A DNA stretch of 23,090 bases from Mucilaginibacter sp. UBA5151 (GCA_002413785.1 DHXR01000050.1:1-23090), one strand, 5' to 3'. Positions 1-7,642 are shown, counted from the first letter of the stretch. The notes: a model not told the origin generated them from the sequence alone. Numbers and translations are program-made.

Positions 1-672
1 CCAGTTAGTAAAGGTGTATGTGGAACTCGGGGTTGCTTTTACGGTTACGGAAGTCCCCTTGATAAAGGAGCCTCCTCCGGTTGTTGTTCCGCCTGCGGCT
101 GGATTTGATGATAAACTTAACGTATATTTAATTGCCGTAAAATTGGCAACCAGCGCTGTGCCCGCGTTTAGCGTGAATGTATAAGACGAACTCGTAGAAA
201 CTATCGTTCCGTTCTTTGTCCAGTTAGTAAAGGTGTATGTGGAACTCGGGGTTGCTGTTACGGTTACAGAAGTCCCCTTGTTAAAGAAGCCTGCTCCTGT
301 TGTTGTTCCGCCTGCAGCTGGATTTGATGATAAACTTAACTCCAATTTAGGTATTGGCGTAAAGTTGGCAACCAATGTTGTGTTCGCGTTTAGCGTGAAT
401 GGATAAGACGAAAGTGTAGAAACTATCGTTCCGTTCTTTGTCCAGTTAGTAAAGGTGTATGTGGAACTCGGGGTTGCTGTTACGGTTACGGAAGTCCCCT
501 TGTTAAAGGTGCCTCCTCCGAGTGTTGTTCCGCCTGCGGCTGGATTTGATGATAATACCACCGAATATTTCGTTGGCGGTGTTACCTTAAAATTCGCCAC
601 CAATGCCCGGTTTCCGGCCATTGTAAACTGATAGCTTGGACTCGCTGAAGCTATGACCCCTTGATTTGTCCA
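1..672. repeat. Near-identical direct DNA repeats of about 220 bp inside the lipoprotein gene
   Basis: The motif ccagttagtaaaggtgtatg starts at 1, 220 and 442 (spacing 219 and 222). In the stretches that can be compared, identity between these copies is very high. A diverged copy (ccagttaacaaatgtaaaac) starts at 670, a spacing of 228. Recent amplification or gene conversion would explain the similarity, and such arrays can change copy number by recombination. Confidence 0.85.
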
Positions 673-1263
673 GTTAACAAATGTAAAACCCGTACCTGCT
701 GTTGCTGTGACTGTAACTGTCGAGCCCTGGGCAAATGTCCCCCCGCCGACGGCTGTTCCATCCGCTGCAGGGTTTGCTGATACGGTTAACAGCGGTATGG
801 TAGTGAAAGTCCAAACATAATTATTGACCATTGCCGTACCTAATGTATCCCTAACACTGTTTGTAATAGTACCGGTGTAAGTTTTAAATGGTAACAGCGG
901 CACTGTTGGTGTAAAAGTAAAGACCGCGCCATTTGCCGTAGGGGCAACCGTTCCGGGAACGTTTGTTGCACCCTGCGTAATAATGAAGGTTGAATTATTA
1001 ATAGTTGAAGGTCGCATAACTGTGTTGAAGGTTGCTGAAATTACTTTGTTGTAAATAACATCAACTGCTTTATCCATTGGGTCGGTAGAAACAACAACGG
1101 GGCAAAGGCCCTGGATAGCTCCTTTGTAATTATCCTTTTTACAACCGGCCGTAAATACGGCAAGCAGCAATACCATTGACCAAATGGTGTTGAAGATTTT
1201 AGAATAGACCCGAATTTGACGAAATTGGGTACTATCCTTAGTTAAAGTAATTTTCTTTTTCAT
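1..1263 (-). CDS. Surface lipoprotein with Ig-like domain and tandem InlB-B-type repeats (5' part; C-terminus outside window)
   Basis: The reading frame stays open for 421 codons from the ATG at 1261-1263 to the left edge, so the 3' end is missing. Residues 1-41 form a lipoprotein signal with lipobox FTAGC (Cys41), followed by KKDN, a Bacteroidota-type N-terminus. Residues about 50-155 resemble a SbsA-type Ig-like domain (motifs STDPMDKAVDV, ATFNTVM, YTGTITNSVRDTLG, WTFTT). From about 158 on there are four repeats of 73-76 residues of the 'bacterial repeat'/InlB B-repeat kind (SNPAAGGTT, GTSVTVTATP, FTNW, ALVANF), with the conserved Trp at residues 198, 274, 348 and 421. The first repeat is divergent and the other three nearly identical. 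It is probably anchored in the outer membrane and surface-exposed. In this phylum such N-termini can precede ice-binding (DUF3494) or adhesion domains, but the functional domain is not visible. The lipoprotein call is firm, the function open. Confidence 0.8.
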   Translation of the reverse strand, partial: MKKKITLTKDSTQFRQIRVYSKIFNTIWSMVLLLAVFTAGCKKDNYKGAIQGLCPVVVSTDPMDKAVDVIYNKVISATFNTVMRPSTINNSTFIITQGATNVPGTVAPTANGAVFTFTPTVPLLPFKTYTGTITNSVRDTLGTAMVNNYVWTFTTIPLLTVSANPAADGTAVGGGTFAQGSTVTVTATAGTGFTFVNWTNQGVIASASPSYQFTMAGNRALVANFKVTPPTKYSVVLSSNPAAGGTTLGGGTFNKGTSVTVTATPSSTYTFTNWTKNGTIVSTLSSYPFTLNANTTLVANFTPIPKLELSLSSNPAAGGTTTGAGFFNKGTSVTVTATPSSTYTFTNWTKNGTIVSTSSSYTFTLNAGTALVANFTAIKYTLSLSSNPAAGGTTTGGGSFIKGTSVTVKATPSSTYTFTNW

Positions 1264-1454
1264 GATTGTTATTTTAAATAGATGTATGTGTTGATCTAAA
1301 ACAGGTAATGACAATTAAATGTTTTAAATAAAAAATAAATATGTTAATATCCCTGGTTCTTTATTGATTGGAATTCAGGACAGTACAAATTTACCCCCGG
1401 AATCGGGTCTGTATGTTACATAATTTTTGGAAAAAGTTATATATTTCACACATC

Positions 1455-2009
1455 TCAGATAGCCCCATGGCTTTGGAGCTCAAAATGCTTATAACATGAA
1501 GGGGTTACACCAGTAATTTTTTTAAATTGGGTAGATAAGTACGCAACGCTGCTGTAGTGCAGTTTCCATGAAATTTCAGTAAGGTTAAGTTCATTATAGC
1601 TGATCAGTTCTTTGATCCGCTGAATTTTATTAATGATAATAAAATGTTCAATGGTTGACCCTTGTTCTTCTGAAAATACATTGGCGAGATAAGTATAATC
1701 AAGGTTTAATTTTTCGCTCAGGTAAGTAGAAAAGTTTGTTTTTAGCTGGTAGTCCGAATAGTAAACCATCTCGATAATAGCCGTTTTTATTTTTTCAACC
1801 AGTATGCTTTTCTTATTATCCATTAATTCCAGGCCGCATTGGAGTAAAGCCGTTTTGATTTTATCGATCTGTTCGGCAGAAATAAGCTCTATGGTTTCTA
1901 CCCGCCCAAGAGATATTGATGAACAATGAAGTCCGACTTTCATCAGTTCCAGCTGTACTACTATTTTGCAGCGGGAACTTATCATATTTTTTATGTAGAG
2001 TATTTTCAT
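1455..2009 (-). CDS. AraC-family regulator with degenerate HMA-like N-terminal domain
   Basis: The protein has 184 residues. The C-terminal half (about 85-180) is an AraC/XylS double helix-turn-helix region: LTEISWKLHYSSVAYLSTQF is the typical second HTH and KKITGVTPSCYK the typical end. Residues 1-75 look like the small heavy-metal-associated (HMA, CopZ-like) fold that precedes this HTH in a known Bacteroidota group of short AraC regulators: MKILYIKNM, then a loop, then a beta-alpha-beta pattern. Relatives as I remember them carry a Cys-x-x-Cys metal site here. This one reads MISSRC, keeping only the second Cys (Cys14), so metal sensing may be lost or changed. The ATG at 2007-2009 fits the start of the HMA-like fold. 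No target gene is obvious nearby. The HTH assignment is strong, the metal-domain assignment moderate. Confidence 0.8.
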   Translation of the reverse strand: MKILYIKNMISSRCKIVVQLELMKVGLHCSSISLGRVETIELISAEQIDKIKTALLQCGLELMDNKKSILVEKIKTAIIEMVYYSDYQLKTNFSTYLSEKLNLDYTYLANVFSEEQGSTIEHFIIINKIQRIKELISYNELNLTEISWKLHYSSVAYLSTQFKKITGVTPSCYKHFELQSHGAI

Positions 2010-2260
2010 CCGGAATACCTAAACAAATCCAATGCCAGTATATAATGCATGACCTGTGCAGTTCCCGGGCCTGTTTTTTTAATAAAAACAAGGTCGCAGA
2101 CCGAATAAAATAAAATAATATAATATAAAATAATACATCCGCCGTCCTGTTAACAAGACACCTTGTTGAATTAAAAAAAGCTTTTGATTAGTTTAAAGGA
2201 ATAAACTGTAGCTTATTTTCTGATTTTCATCCATTTACAAAACCGGTTGCCTGCTAATTT
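2010..2260. other. Gene-free, AT-rich upstream region of the AraC-type gene
   Basis: No convincing coding frame. 2103-2135 is a low-complexity run built from taaaa/taata units. A small hairpin, AACAAG-acac-CTTGTT, lies at 2152-2167. Nothing else is recognised before the composite repeat element that starts at 2261. Confidence 0.5.
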
Positions 2261-2530
2261 GATAAGTTAAACAGGGAAATCGCTTTTAAATAATTAAAGC
2301 ATAGGGTACCATACTGGCAGGAAATTCACCAGCTATTCATGCCCCGCCAGTTGGCGGGCTACCCGTTTGTAGAAAAAGAAATCATAACAAAATATTACCC
2401 CGTCAGGGGTTACCCATTCGCGAAGGGTAGCCCTGACGGGGCAATTGCCCGGTGGGGTAATCGAATGCTACAATCGGGTAGCCCCTGGGGGCATTCGCTT
2501 TTTAAACGCGATTTCCCTGATAAGTTAAAC
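2261..2530. mobile_element. Composite REP/MITE-like element A with terminal inverted repeats and flanking direct repeat
   Basis: A 12-base direct repeat, gataagttaaac, lies at 2261-2272 and again at 2519-2530. Just inside are 19-base inverted repeats at 2272-2290 and 2501-2519 (cagggaaatcgc outward), matching at 18 of 19 positions. This is the layout of a small non-autonomous insertion with target duplication, although the duplication is long. The interior (2341-2497) holds nested hairpins described separately. There is no transposase gene. The right end lies 105 bases upstream of the lipoprotein gene at 2636, so it may influence that gene's transcription. The repeats are seen directly; mobility is inferred. 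Confidence 0.7.
2341..2497. repeat. Four-unit REP-like core of element A (two nested inverted pairs with GTAG feet)
   Basis: Four short GC-rich hairpins, each next to a GTAG or CTAC-type tetranucleotide. Unit 1: hairpin cccgcca-gt-tggcggg, foot CTAC at 2359-2362. Unit 2: ccccGTCAgggg with variant foot TTAC at 2410-2413. Unit 3: foot GTAG at 2427-2430, then ccctgacgggg. Unit 4: foot GTAG at 2478-2481, then cccctggggg. Units 2 and 3 form one inverted pair (2398-2441) around ttcgcgaa. Units 1 and 4 form the outer pair through 2356-2372 and 2468-2484 (16 of 17 paired). A further stem, cgaatgc/gcattcg, lies at 2462-2468 and 2491-2497. Element B at 11637-11859 is a homologous copy in reverse orientation. 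Confidence 0.8.
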
Positions 2531-2635
2531 CGAAGCAACGGAATAAAAGAATAATTTTTTTCATCTTTGGAATTTATACAGTTTATCCGGAAATACCGTT
2601 ATAACACAAATATTTGGACAGGAATTAATTAAAAT

Positions 2636-3745
2636 ATGGGAAAAACCTACTTAAAATATCTCCCGCTGGTTGCCGGGGGGGTATTTTTATCAATATTAAT
2701 TACATCCTGTAAAAAGGATAATTCCGCACCAACGCCTGTATCTGTAACTCCTGCCCCATTGGCAACACTTGGATTATACGAAGTTGACAGCGGTATTTAT
2801 AAACGGGTTTTTATTCCGATAACGAAGGTAGGCACCCAAACAGTTGCCTATTACAGCGTATTTGACACAGGTTCGGCCGGGATGACGATCGACGCTACCG
2901 GGATATTACCGGCCTCCATGATCACCAGTTCGGGCATCACGGTAACAGGCGACTCGGTAACAGTTAACGGTATAACAGTTACATCAAAGGCGTCAATGAT
3001 TGCTTACGGGAACGCCCAGAGCGAGATCCAGGAATTTGGGAACCTTGCCTACACTACTGTAACCATCGGCAATCAAAATGGGAATATCACTACAAGCCGC
3101 ATCCCTATATTTTTATATTATAAAATCGTGGATAAACTGACCGGTCAAAAGCAGCCTGCCCATTCAAACGATGTGTTTGGGGTTGGCCCGGGACTTAGCT
3201 ATGCCAATACCGCGATAGGGAGTCCCCTGAGTTATTTTAAATCAGGTACCGGCGCAACAAGCGGCTTTAAATTATCCATGTTCAGTAATGCGGCTTTTAG
3301 CCCCAACGGCACTTATGTAGCAAACCTGCTTACCATCGGGCTGGTGCCTGCGGATATTGGCGGATTGACGAGTTTTGTTATGCACCCCCTTTCAAATACA
3401 TCACAATGGGGCTATTCGCCTGATATTCCGGCAACAATACGTTATAACGGGCAAAATGTTGCAGCCACCGTATTATTTGATACCGGCACCCCCGCAATCT
3501 CTACCATAGCTAACAGTAAGGCAACAAGTAACATAAGTTCGCTGCCTGCCAACACACCGGTAACAATTACTACCGGCCAGGGATTTACTTATAACTATAC
3601 TACCAGCAGCACAAATAATTTAACCCAGGTGGCCCTGCCATCCTATACCGGTGATCCAAGGACTATCTTCAGTATTGATTTTTTCATTAAAAACGAGTTT
3701 TTAATGAATTACAAAGCTCACGAAATAGGCTTGAAGAATAATTAA
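2636..3745 (+). CDS. Pepsin-like (two-lobed) aspartic-protease-type lipoprotein
   Basis: The protein has 369 residues. Residues 1-25 are a lipoprotein signal with lipobox ITSC (Cys25) followed by KKDN and a Pro/Thr-rich linker. Two Asp-Thr-Gly motifs sit in the expected hydrophobic contexts, YSVFDTGSAGM (Asp77) and VLFDTGTPAIS (Asp282), about 205 residues apart as in two-lobed pepsin-fold enzymes. The end, FFIKNEFLMNYKAHEIGLKN, resembles the conserved pepsin C-terminus (a 'G-x-FL-x-NY...D...IG' pattern). Together these suggest one polypeptide with both catalytic aspartates, unlike single-motif retropepsin-type proteins. Expected location is the periplasm or cell surface, lipid-anchored. A run of seven G lies in the signal-peptide codons (2675-2681). 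The gene is convergent with the S10 peptidase gene. Substrate and activity are unknown; a non-enzymatic homologue is possible. Confidence 0.65.
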   Translation: MGKTYLKYLPLVAGGVFLSILITSCKKDNSAPTPVSVTPAPLATLGLYEVDSGIYKRVFIPITKVGTQTVAYYSVFDTGSAGMTIDATGILPASMITSSGITVTGDSVTVNGITVTSKASMIAYGNAQSEIQEFGNLAYTTVTIGNQNGNITTSRIPIFLYYKIVDKLTGQKQPAHSNDVFGVGPGLSYANTAIGSPLSYFKSGTGATSGFKLSMFSNAAFSPNGTYVANLLTIGLVPADIGGLTSFVMHPLSNTSQWGYSPDIPATIRYNGQNVAATVLFDTGTPAISTIANSKATSNISSLPANTPVTITTGQGFTYNYTTSSTNNLTQVALPSYTGDPRTIFSIDFFIKNEFLMNYKAHEIGLKNN

Positions 3746-3748
3746 GGT

Positions 3749-3772
3749 AGAGACGCGATGCATCGCGTCTCT
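3749..3772. terminator. Perfect 24-base palindrome between convergent genes (REP-like, possible bidirectional terminator)
   Basis: AGAGACGCGATG at 3749-3760 is followed directly by its exact reverse complement at 3761-3772. It lies between the stop of the lipoprotein gene and the stop of the S10 peptidase gene. It also has the GTAG foot (3747-3750) seen in REP-type repeats. I know similar GTAGAGACG...CGTCTC palindromes as dispersed repeats in bacterial genomes. A role as terminator for both genes is inferred from position. Confidence 0.6.
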
Positions 3773-3777
3773 TAATA

Positions 3778-5301
3778 TTAATACTTAGCAGGTGTTCCGG
3801 GTTTTGGCACAGATTCCCGGATAAATTTCCTTAGGTTTTCTGCTGCAACGGCAAGGTCCTCTTTACGGAGGTACATCATGTGTCCGCTTTTGTAGCCTTC
3901 CCATTTTAAACGGTCTTTCAGCCTTCCGCTCGGGTCAAGCTGCCACAGGCTATATTTAGCGTTAAAATAATCACAGGCACCGTCAAAATAGCCCGACTGT
4001 ATGAGCAAATGAAGATAGGGGTTTTGGGCGATGGCCTGCCGCAAATTTTCGCCGGTATGGTCGTTTTTATTATCCCATGGCCATACATTCCCGAACATAT
4101 TGTATTTAAGATCGGTTTTATAGTTCAGTTCGTTCCGCAGGTAAATATTCATTGCCGGGGTGAATTCATGGAGCCATGCAGTAAGTTCTGCATTGTAATC
4201 AGGACTGTTGCCATAAGCCTGCTTGTCAATCCCTTTATACCGCGAATCAAGTCTACCTATGGTAAATCCTTTTTCGCGTAATAATTCTTTCCAGAAAAGG
4301 TCATAAGAAACATCCAGGTTATTTCCTAAGATCACCTGTTCAGAGATCCCGCTGTATTTAGCCATTTTGGCGGCTATATCCTTCTTTTGGGCTTCGTCAA
4401 TAAAACCACCGCGCGCCATTGCCGGGATCAATTCATTTATGGTGAAATTTTCAACCTCGGGCAAAAATGCAGTAAGCTCTTTTTGCCGGTACTCCGGCGC
4501 CAGCATGCCATGGTACCAGGCTGTAGCGGCAAAATAAGGCAGTTTCAATGCTTCCTGGACCGGGCCGTTGCGTTCGATTCCCAAATCTGTCGGCGAAACC
4601 AACACAACGCCGTTTAAATACATCCATTGGGCATTTTGCAGTTCAAGGGCAAGGCCAGAGGCCCTGGTTGTGCCGTAACTTTCCCCAATCAGGAATTTAG
4701 GGGAGGCCCAGCGGTTTTTGCGGGTCACAAACGTGTTGATCCATTCGGCCAGGTATTTAATATCTTCATTAACGCCAAAAAATTTTGAACCCGGCGTTTC
4801 CTTGTCCACTATCCTTGAATAGCCTGTATTAACCGGGTCGATATAAACAATGTCGGCAACATCCAGTATGGAATTATTATTCTCTTCGATGCCATAAGGC
4901 TGCACAGGATAACCTTCATTGTCAACATTCAGGCGTCTTGGCCCGGTGTAGCCTATTTCCATCCAAACTGACGGGGTGCCGTGTCCGCCGTTAAATGAAA
5001 TTACCAGCGGGCGGGTTGACTTGTCGCTGATATCGTTGCGTTCATAATAGGTATAAAACACCCCTGCAACCGGCCTTCCTTCCTCGTCCCAAATAGGAAT
5101 GCTGCCTGCGGAGGCTGTATAGGGGATCAGTTTCCCTTTTATGGTTACCGTGTGTTTGGTTACAACCGCCGAATCCACCTGTAAAATGCGGGATTTTGTG
5201 ATCGGATTGGTGTTTTTTGAAGGGGAAGCAGCAGGCTGCTGGGCCATTGCGGCACTTGTGATAAAACAAATAAATGCAAGTGAAGTTGGGATTTTCTTCA
5301 T
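3778..5301 (-). CDS. Secreted serine carboxypeptidase, peptidase family S10
   Basis: The protein has 507 residues. Residues 1-20 are a Sec signal peptide with a likely AMA/QQ cleavage. The S10 alpha/beta-hydrolase pattern is complete: oxyanion-hole segment FNGGHGTPSVW, nucleophile elbow GESYGT (Ser208), Asp in SGYFDGACDYF (Asp440) and His in YKSGHMMY (His474). The family usually reads NGGPGS where this one has NGGHGT, so the oxyanion loop is altered. Bacterial S10 enzymes remove C-terminal residues from peptides in the periplasm or outside the cell. The start codon overlaps the stop of the truncated transketolase gene in an ATGA arrangement (5298-5301), so it is probably transcribed with the sugar genes upstream. 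The family call is firm, the substrate unknown. Confidence 0.9.
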   Translation of the reverse strand: MKKIPTSLAFICFITSAAMAQQPAASPSKNTNPITKSRILQVDSAVVTKHTVTIKGKLIPYTASAGSIPIWDEEGRPVAGVFYTYYERNDISDKSTRPLVISFNGGHGTPSVWMEIGYTGPRRLNVDNEGYPVQPYGIEENNNSILDVADIVYIDPVNTGYSRIVDKETPGSKFFGVNEDIKYLAEWINTFVTRKNRWASPKFLIGESYGTTRASGLALELQNAQWMYLNGVVLVSPTDLGIERNGPVQEALKLPYFAATAWYHGMLAPEYRQKELTAFLPEVENFTINELIPAMARGGFIDEAQKKDIAAKMAKYSGISEQVILGNNLDVSYDLFWKELLREKGFTIGRLDSRYKGIDKQAYGNSPDYNAELTAWLHEFTPAMNIYLRNELNYKTDLKYNMFGNVWPWDNKNDHTGENLRQAIAQNPYLHLLIQSGYFDGACDYFNAKYSLWQLDPSGRLKDRLKWEGYKSGHMMYLRKEDLAVAAENLRKFIRESVPKPGTPAKY

Positions 5302-5711
5302 ATTATGGTTTGAAAAAACGGGTATAAGGTAGCCACAGATGGCAAATGCCCTAAAGAGCCTGAATGAAATTCGATGCAGGGAATATGTGTATTGGGGTGC
5401 CAGTAGATATAATCTTCGAGGGATAAATGATTTTTTAAACGGTCTTTTTCAAGCAATCCCAGCTCAACGAATGTTCCGTACAATGCGGGCACATCATGCC
5501 CTTTTGAAAGAAACAGGTAATCGCGATCAGGATCATCAAGGTTATTTGGGTTGATATTTAAAAAACCGGAATAGAGGTAAACGATTAAATCGGCGGCGGA
5601 AAGCGAGGCCCCCACAAAACAGCCGCCGTCAGTTGACATTTTGATGATATGCTCCCGCACGCTTAACGCTGTCGCCTCCAGTTGCTTGGTAGCTATAGTT
5701 ACACTTTGCAT
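5298..5711 (-). pseudogene. Truncated transketolase N-terminal subunit (3' part missing)
   Basis: The 137 residues match the first half of a transketolase N-terminal (thiamine diphosphate-binding) subunit: FVGASLSAADLIVYLY, LFLSKGHDVPALYGTF, YIYWHPN and IEFHSGSLGHLPSVA. Full subunits run to roughly 270-300 residues. After SVA the similarity stops and ten unrelated residues (TLYPFFQTII) lead to a stop at 5298-5300, inside the start codon of the S10 gene. The GDG...N cofactor motif and everything after it are absent, and no C-terminal subunit is present. A deletion joining the middle of this gene to the S10 gene would explain it. The fragment cannot be a working transketolase, though it may still be translated and so couple S10 translation to the operon. 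Confidence 0.8.
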
Positions 5712-5763
5712 TTATATTATTATAAAAAAGTAAAGTTAAATCCTGATAATTTAATTTTTGTTA

Positions 5764-6570
5764 TCAAAAAGTCAATTTTATGTTTGAGGAGGAAACAGTT
5801 TTCAACTCCTCCAGATGGTTCCTGTACCAGTTTACACCGGCATATTTTGCATTTATGTTATATATTTCAGGCTTATCGTTTAAAAGGTTTAAAATATCAT
5901 CATAAGAAAAATCAGGTTTTTTGGGATATAATTCTTCATACACACGTTTTATAAAATGGTAGTCGGCTTCATAATCAATGGTAAAACGATGCGACATGGA
6001 GTAATCCTTTCCGGCGTCCCATGCAACATTGGCAATCCTGAATTTTTTAGGGTTCTCCCATATATAGGGTGTAGTGTGTTCCAGTTCCAAAATCCGGTCC
6101 GCCTCGTTCCATGCTTTTTCGAGGCAGTCTATCGTCATTATTTCCACATCGTTCCCATCGGCGAAAGTAGCCGGGTGCAGGTTACTTACAAAATCGTATT
6201 CGCGCGAATGGGCAAAGTAAAAATCAAGCACTTCATCAATGATCCGCGGATCAATAAGCGGGCAGTCGGAAGGAATCTTTAACACTATATCGGCGTTGTA
6301 TTGTTTTGCCGCCTGGTAATGGCGGTCGAGCAGGTTATTCAGGTTCCCCCGGTAACAGTCCACGCCCATTTGGGAGGCTTCCTGCTCAATTACATCATCT
6401 ACGCCATCTTCCGAAGAAGCGATAACTATACGGGCTTTATGACGAATCATTTGCAGGCGCTCTGTCATCCGGTAAAGGAGACTTTTTCCTAAAATAGGCA
6501 TCATCACCTTCCCCGGCAAACGGGTGGACGACATTCGCGCCTGTACAACTATTACGATATTATCTGCCAT
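5764..6570 (-). CDS. spsF: SpsF-type cytidylyltransferase (nucleotide-sugar synthesis)
   Basis: The protein has 268 residues. The N-terminal signature VVQARMSSTRLPGKVMMPI is that of CTP-dependent sugar or sugar-acid cytidylyltransferases (CTP_transf_3, SpsF/CMP-NeuAc synthetase group). Further matches are ASSEDGVDDVI, YRGNLNNLLDRHYQAA and IPSDCPLIDPRIID, the last being the metal/nucleotide-binding region. It would activate a sugar, probably an acidic or keto sugar, with CMP or CDP in the cytoplasm for surface polysaccharide or glycan assembly. It lies 25 bases after the GT-B-like gene and 52 before the transketolase remnant, in one operon. The symbol is used for the family; the actual sugar is unknown, and the loss of transketolase suggests the pathway may be incomplete here. 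Confidence 0.8.
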   Translation of the reverse strand: MADNIVIVVQARMSSTRLPGKVMMPILGKSLLYRMTERLQMIRHKARIVIASSEDGVDDVIEQEASQMGVDCYRGNLNNLLDRHYQAAKQYNADIVLKIPSDCPLIDPRIIDEVLDFYFAHSREYDFVSNLHPATFADGNDVEIMTIDCLEKAWNEADRILELEHTTPYIWENPKKFRIANVAWDAGKDYSMSHRFTIDYEADYHFIKRVYEELYPKKPDFSYDDILNLLNDKPEIYNINAKYAGVNWYRNHLEELKTVSSSNIKLTF

Positions 6571-6595
6571 GAATCCGCTTTATATATTCACCTTA

Positions 6596-7642
6596 TCAGG
6601 CATATTGCATCCCGGGGTATTGCGCAACCTTTGGCTGGAAGGTGAACCCTTTTAAAAAATCTTCTTTCCTGCCGCCAAAATTAATATAGCTGCTGCAAAT
6701 CTGCGCAATATTTTTCGCAGAAATTCCGCCATTTTGTAACGGCGCCATGCGCTTTAATTCTTCTACATCAAAATAAGAATGAACCTTTTTGCCAAGAACA
6801 ATCCCTGTATATACAACCGTTGAATATTGTGTGATCAGTTCGCTGCAATTTGCTATCATGTGGCTGGTGTTCCCGTTATGGTAGATCAATGTGTCGGCCG
6901 GCGCACATTTACGAATCTCGGCCTCGGCACGGTCAAACCTTTCGTTTGGATGAAGCTTAAAAAGCAGTTGCCTGCCGTCGGCAATTTTTACTGCACTCTT
7001 TATGAACGCGGGCCTGTTTTCAAAACGGTAGGTTTCGCGCATAGCCGTTGTAGCAACCATAATGTAGTTATGATAGGGAAAATCATTATCCAGGTATTGG
7101 CGCTGGTTATCATAATTTGGTATGCCCGTCACTATCAGCTTTGCCGGATCGGTACCGTTTTTTGCGAAGTGCTTTTTATAACCCTCAGACGCCGTGCAGT
7201 AAATGTCACAAATGTTTGTCGAGCCGTTTAAAGAAGTATCGGCAGTAAAATAGGGTGGCAAACCAAGCTCTTTTACCACACCTGTTAACAAGGTACGCTT
7301 GTCGATCATACCCTCCTGCACCCAAATGGTTTTGTGATGCCTGAACTTGTTTGCTATAACCATGTCGCTGCAATAAACTACAAGGTCATACTTGTTTTTG
7401 TTACCCGCGTAATCAATTTTCAACCCATGCTGTTGCAGATAATTTTCAGATTTTGCCCTGAAATGTCCCGCCAATACGGTTCTGTCGGCAAAGCGTGTAT
7501 ATTTCATAATGCCTTTAAGAAAAGGCGTGTCAGGGAACAACTGGCTGAACCAGCAATCATACCCTCCCAGCTGCTCCGAAATCTGGTGCATCTGTGAAGT
7601 TTGATTGATAGAACCCGTTATGAACAATATCTTTTTCCTCAT
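6596..7642 (-). CDS. GT-B-like polysaccharide biosynthesis protein, probable glycosyltransferase
   Basis: The protein has 348 residues, with no signal peptide and no membrane segment. The start MRKKILFITGSINQT is a Rossmann-type strand-loop. The C-terminal half has LLFKLHPNERFD and MIANCSELITQYSTVVYTGIVLGKKVHSYFD, the pattern of GT-B-fold enzymes such as CDP-glycerol/capsule glycosyltransferases and UDP-GlcNAc 2-epimerases ('KxHP' plus a nucleotide-binding 'StvxyexxxxGkpv' segment). It is the first gene of the minus-strand operon that continues into spsF, which supports a role in surface glycan assembly. I do not recognise a named family, and donor and acceptor are unknown. An epimerase function is the main alternative. 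Confidence 0.55.
   Translation of the reverse strand: MRKKILFITGSINQTSQMHQISEQLGGYDCWFSQLFPDTPFLKGIMKYTRFADRTVLAGHFRAKSENYLQQHGLKIDYAGNKNKYDLVVYCSDMVIANKFRHHKTIWVQEGMIDKRTLLTGVVKELGLPPYFTADTSLNGSTNICDIYCTASEGYKKHFAKNGTDPAKLIVTGIPNYDNQRQYLDNDFPYHNYIMVATTAMRETYRFENRPAFIKSAVKIADGRQLLFKLHPNERFDRAEAEIRKCAPADTLIYHNGNTSHMIANCSELITQYSTVVYTGIVLGKKVHSYFDVEELKRMAPLQNGGISAKNIAQICSSYINFGGRKEDFLKGFTFQPKVAQYPGMQYA

Noticed and set aside
1861..2091. Second frame overlapping the AraC gene on the minus strand
   Set aside because: It is a shadow of the AraC coding sequence with no recognisable domain.
2152..2167. Hairpin AACAAG-acac-CTTGTT as a terminator
   Set aside because: It lies upstream, not downstream, of the neighbouring gene, has only six pairs and lacks a suitable T-run; kept only as a note.
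2339..2554. Open frame of 71 codons on the plus strand
   Set aside because: It lies almost wholly inside the hairpin core of element A; its protein is a by-product of inverted repeats with no family resemblance.
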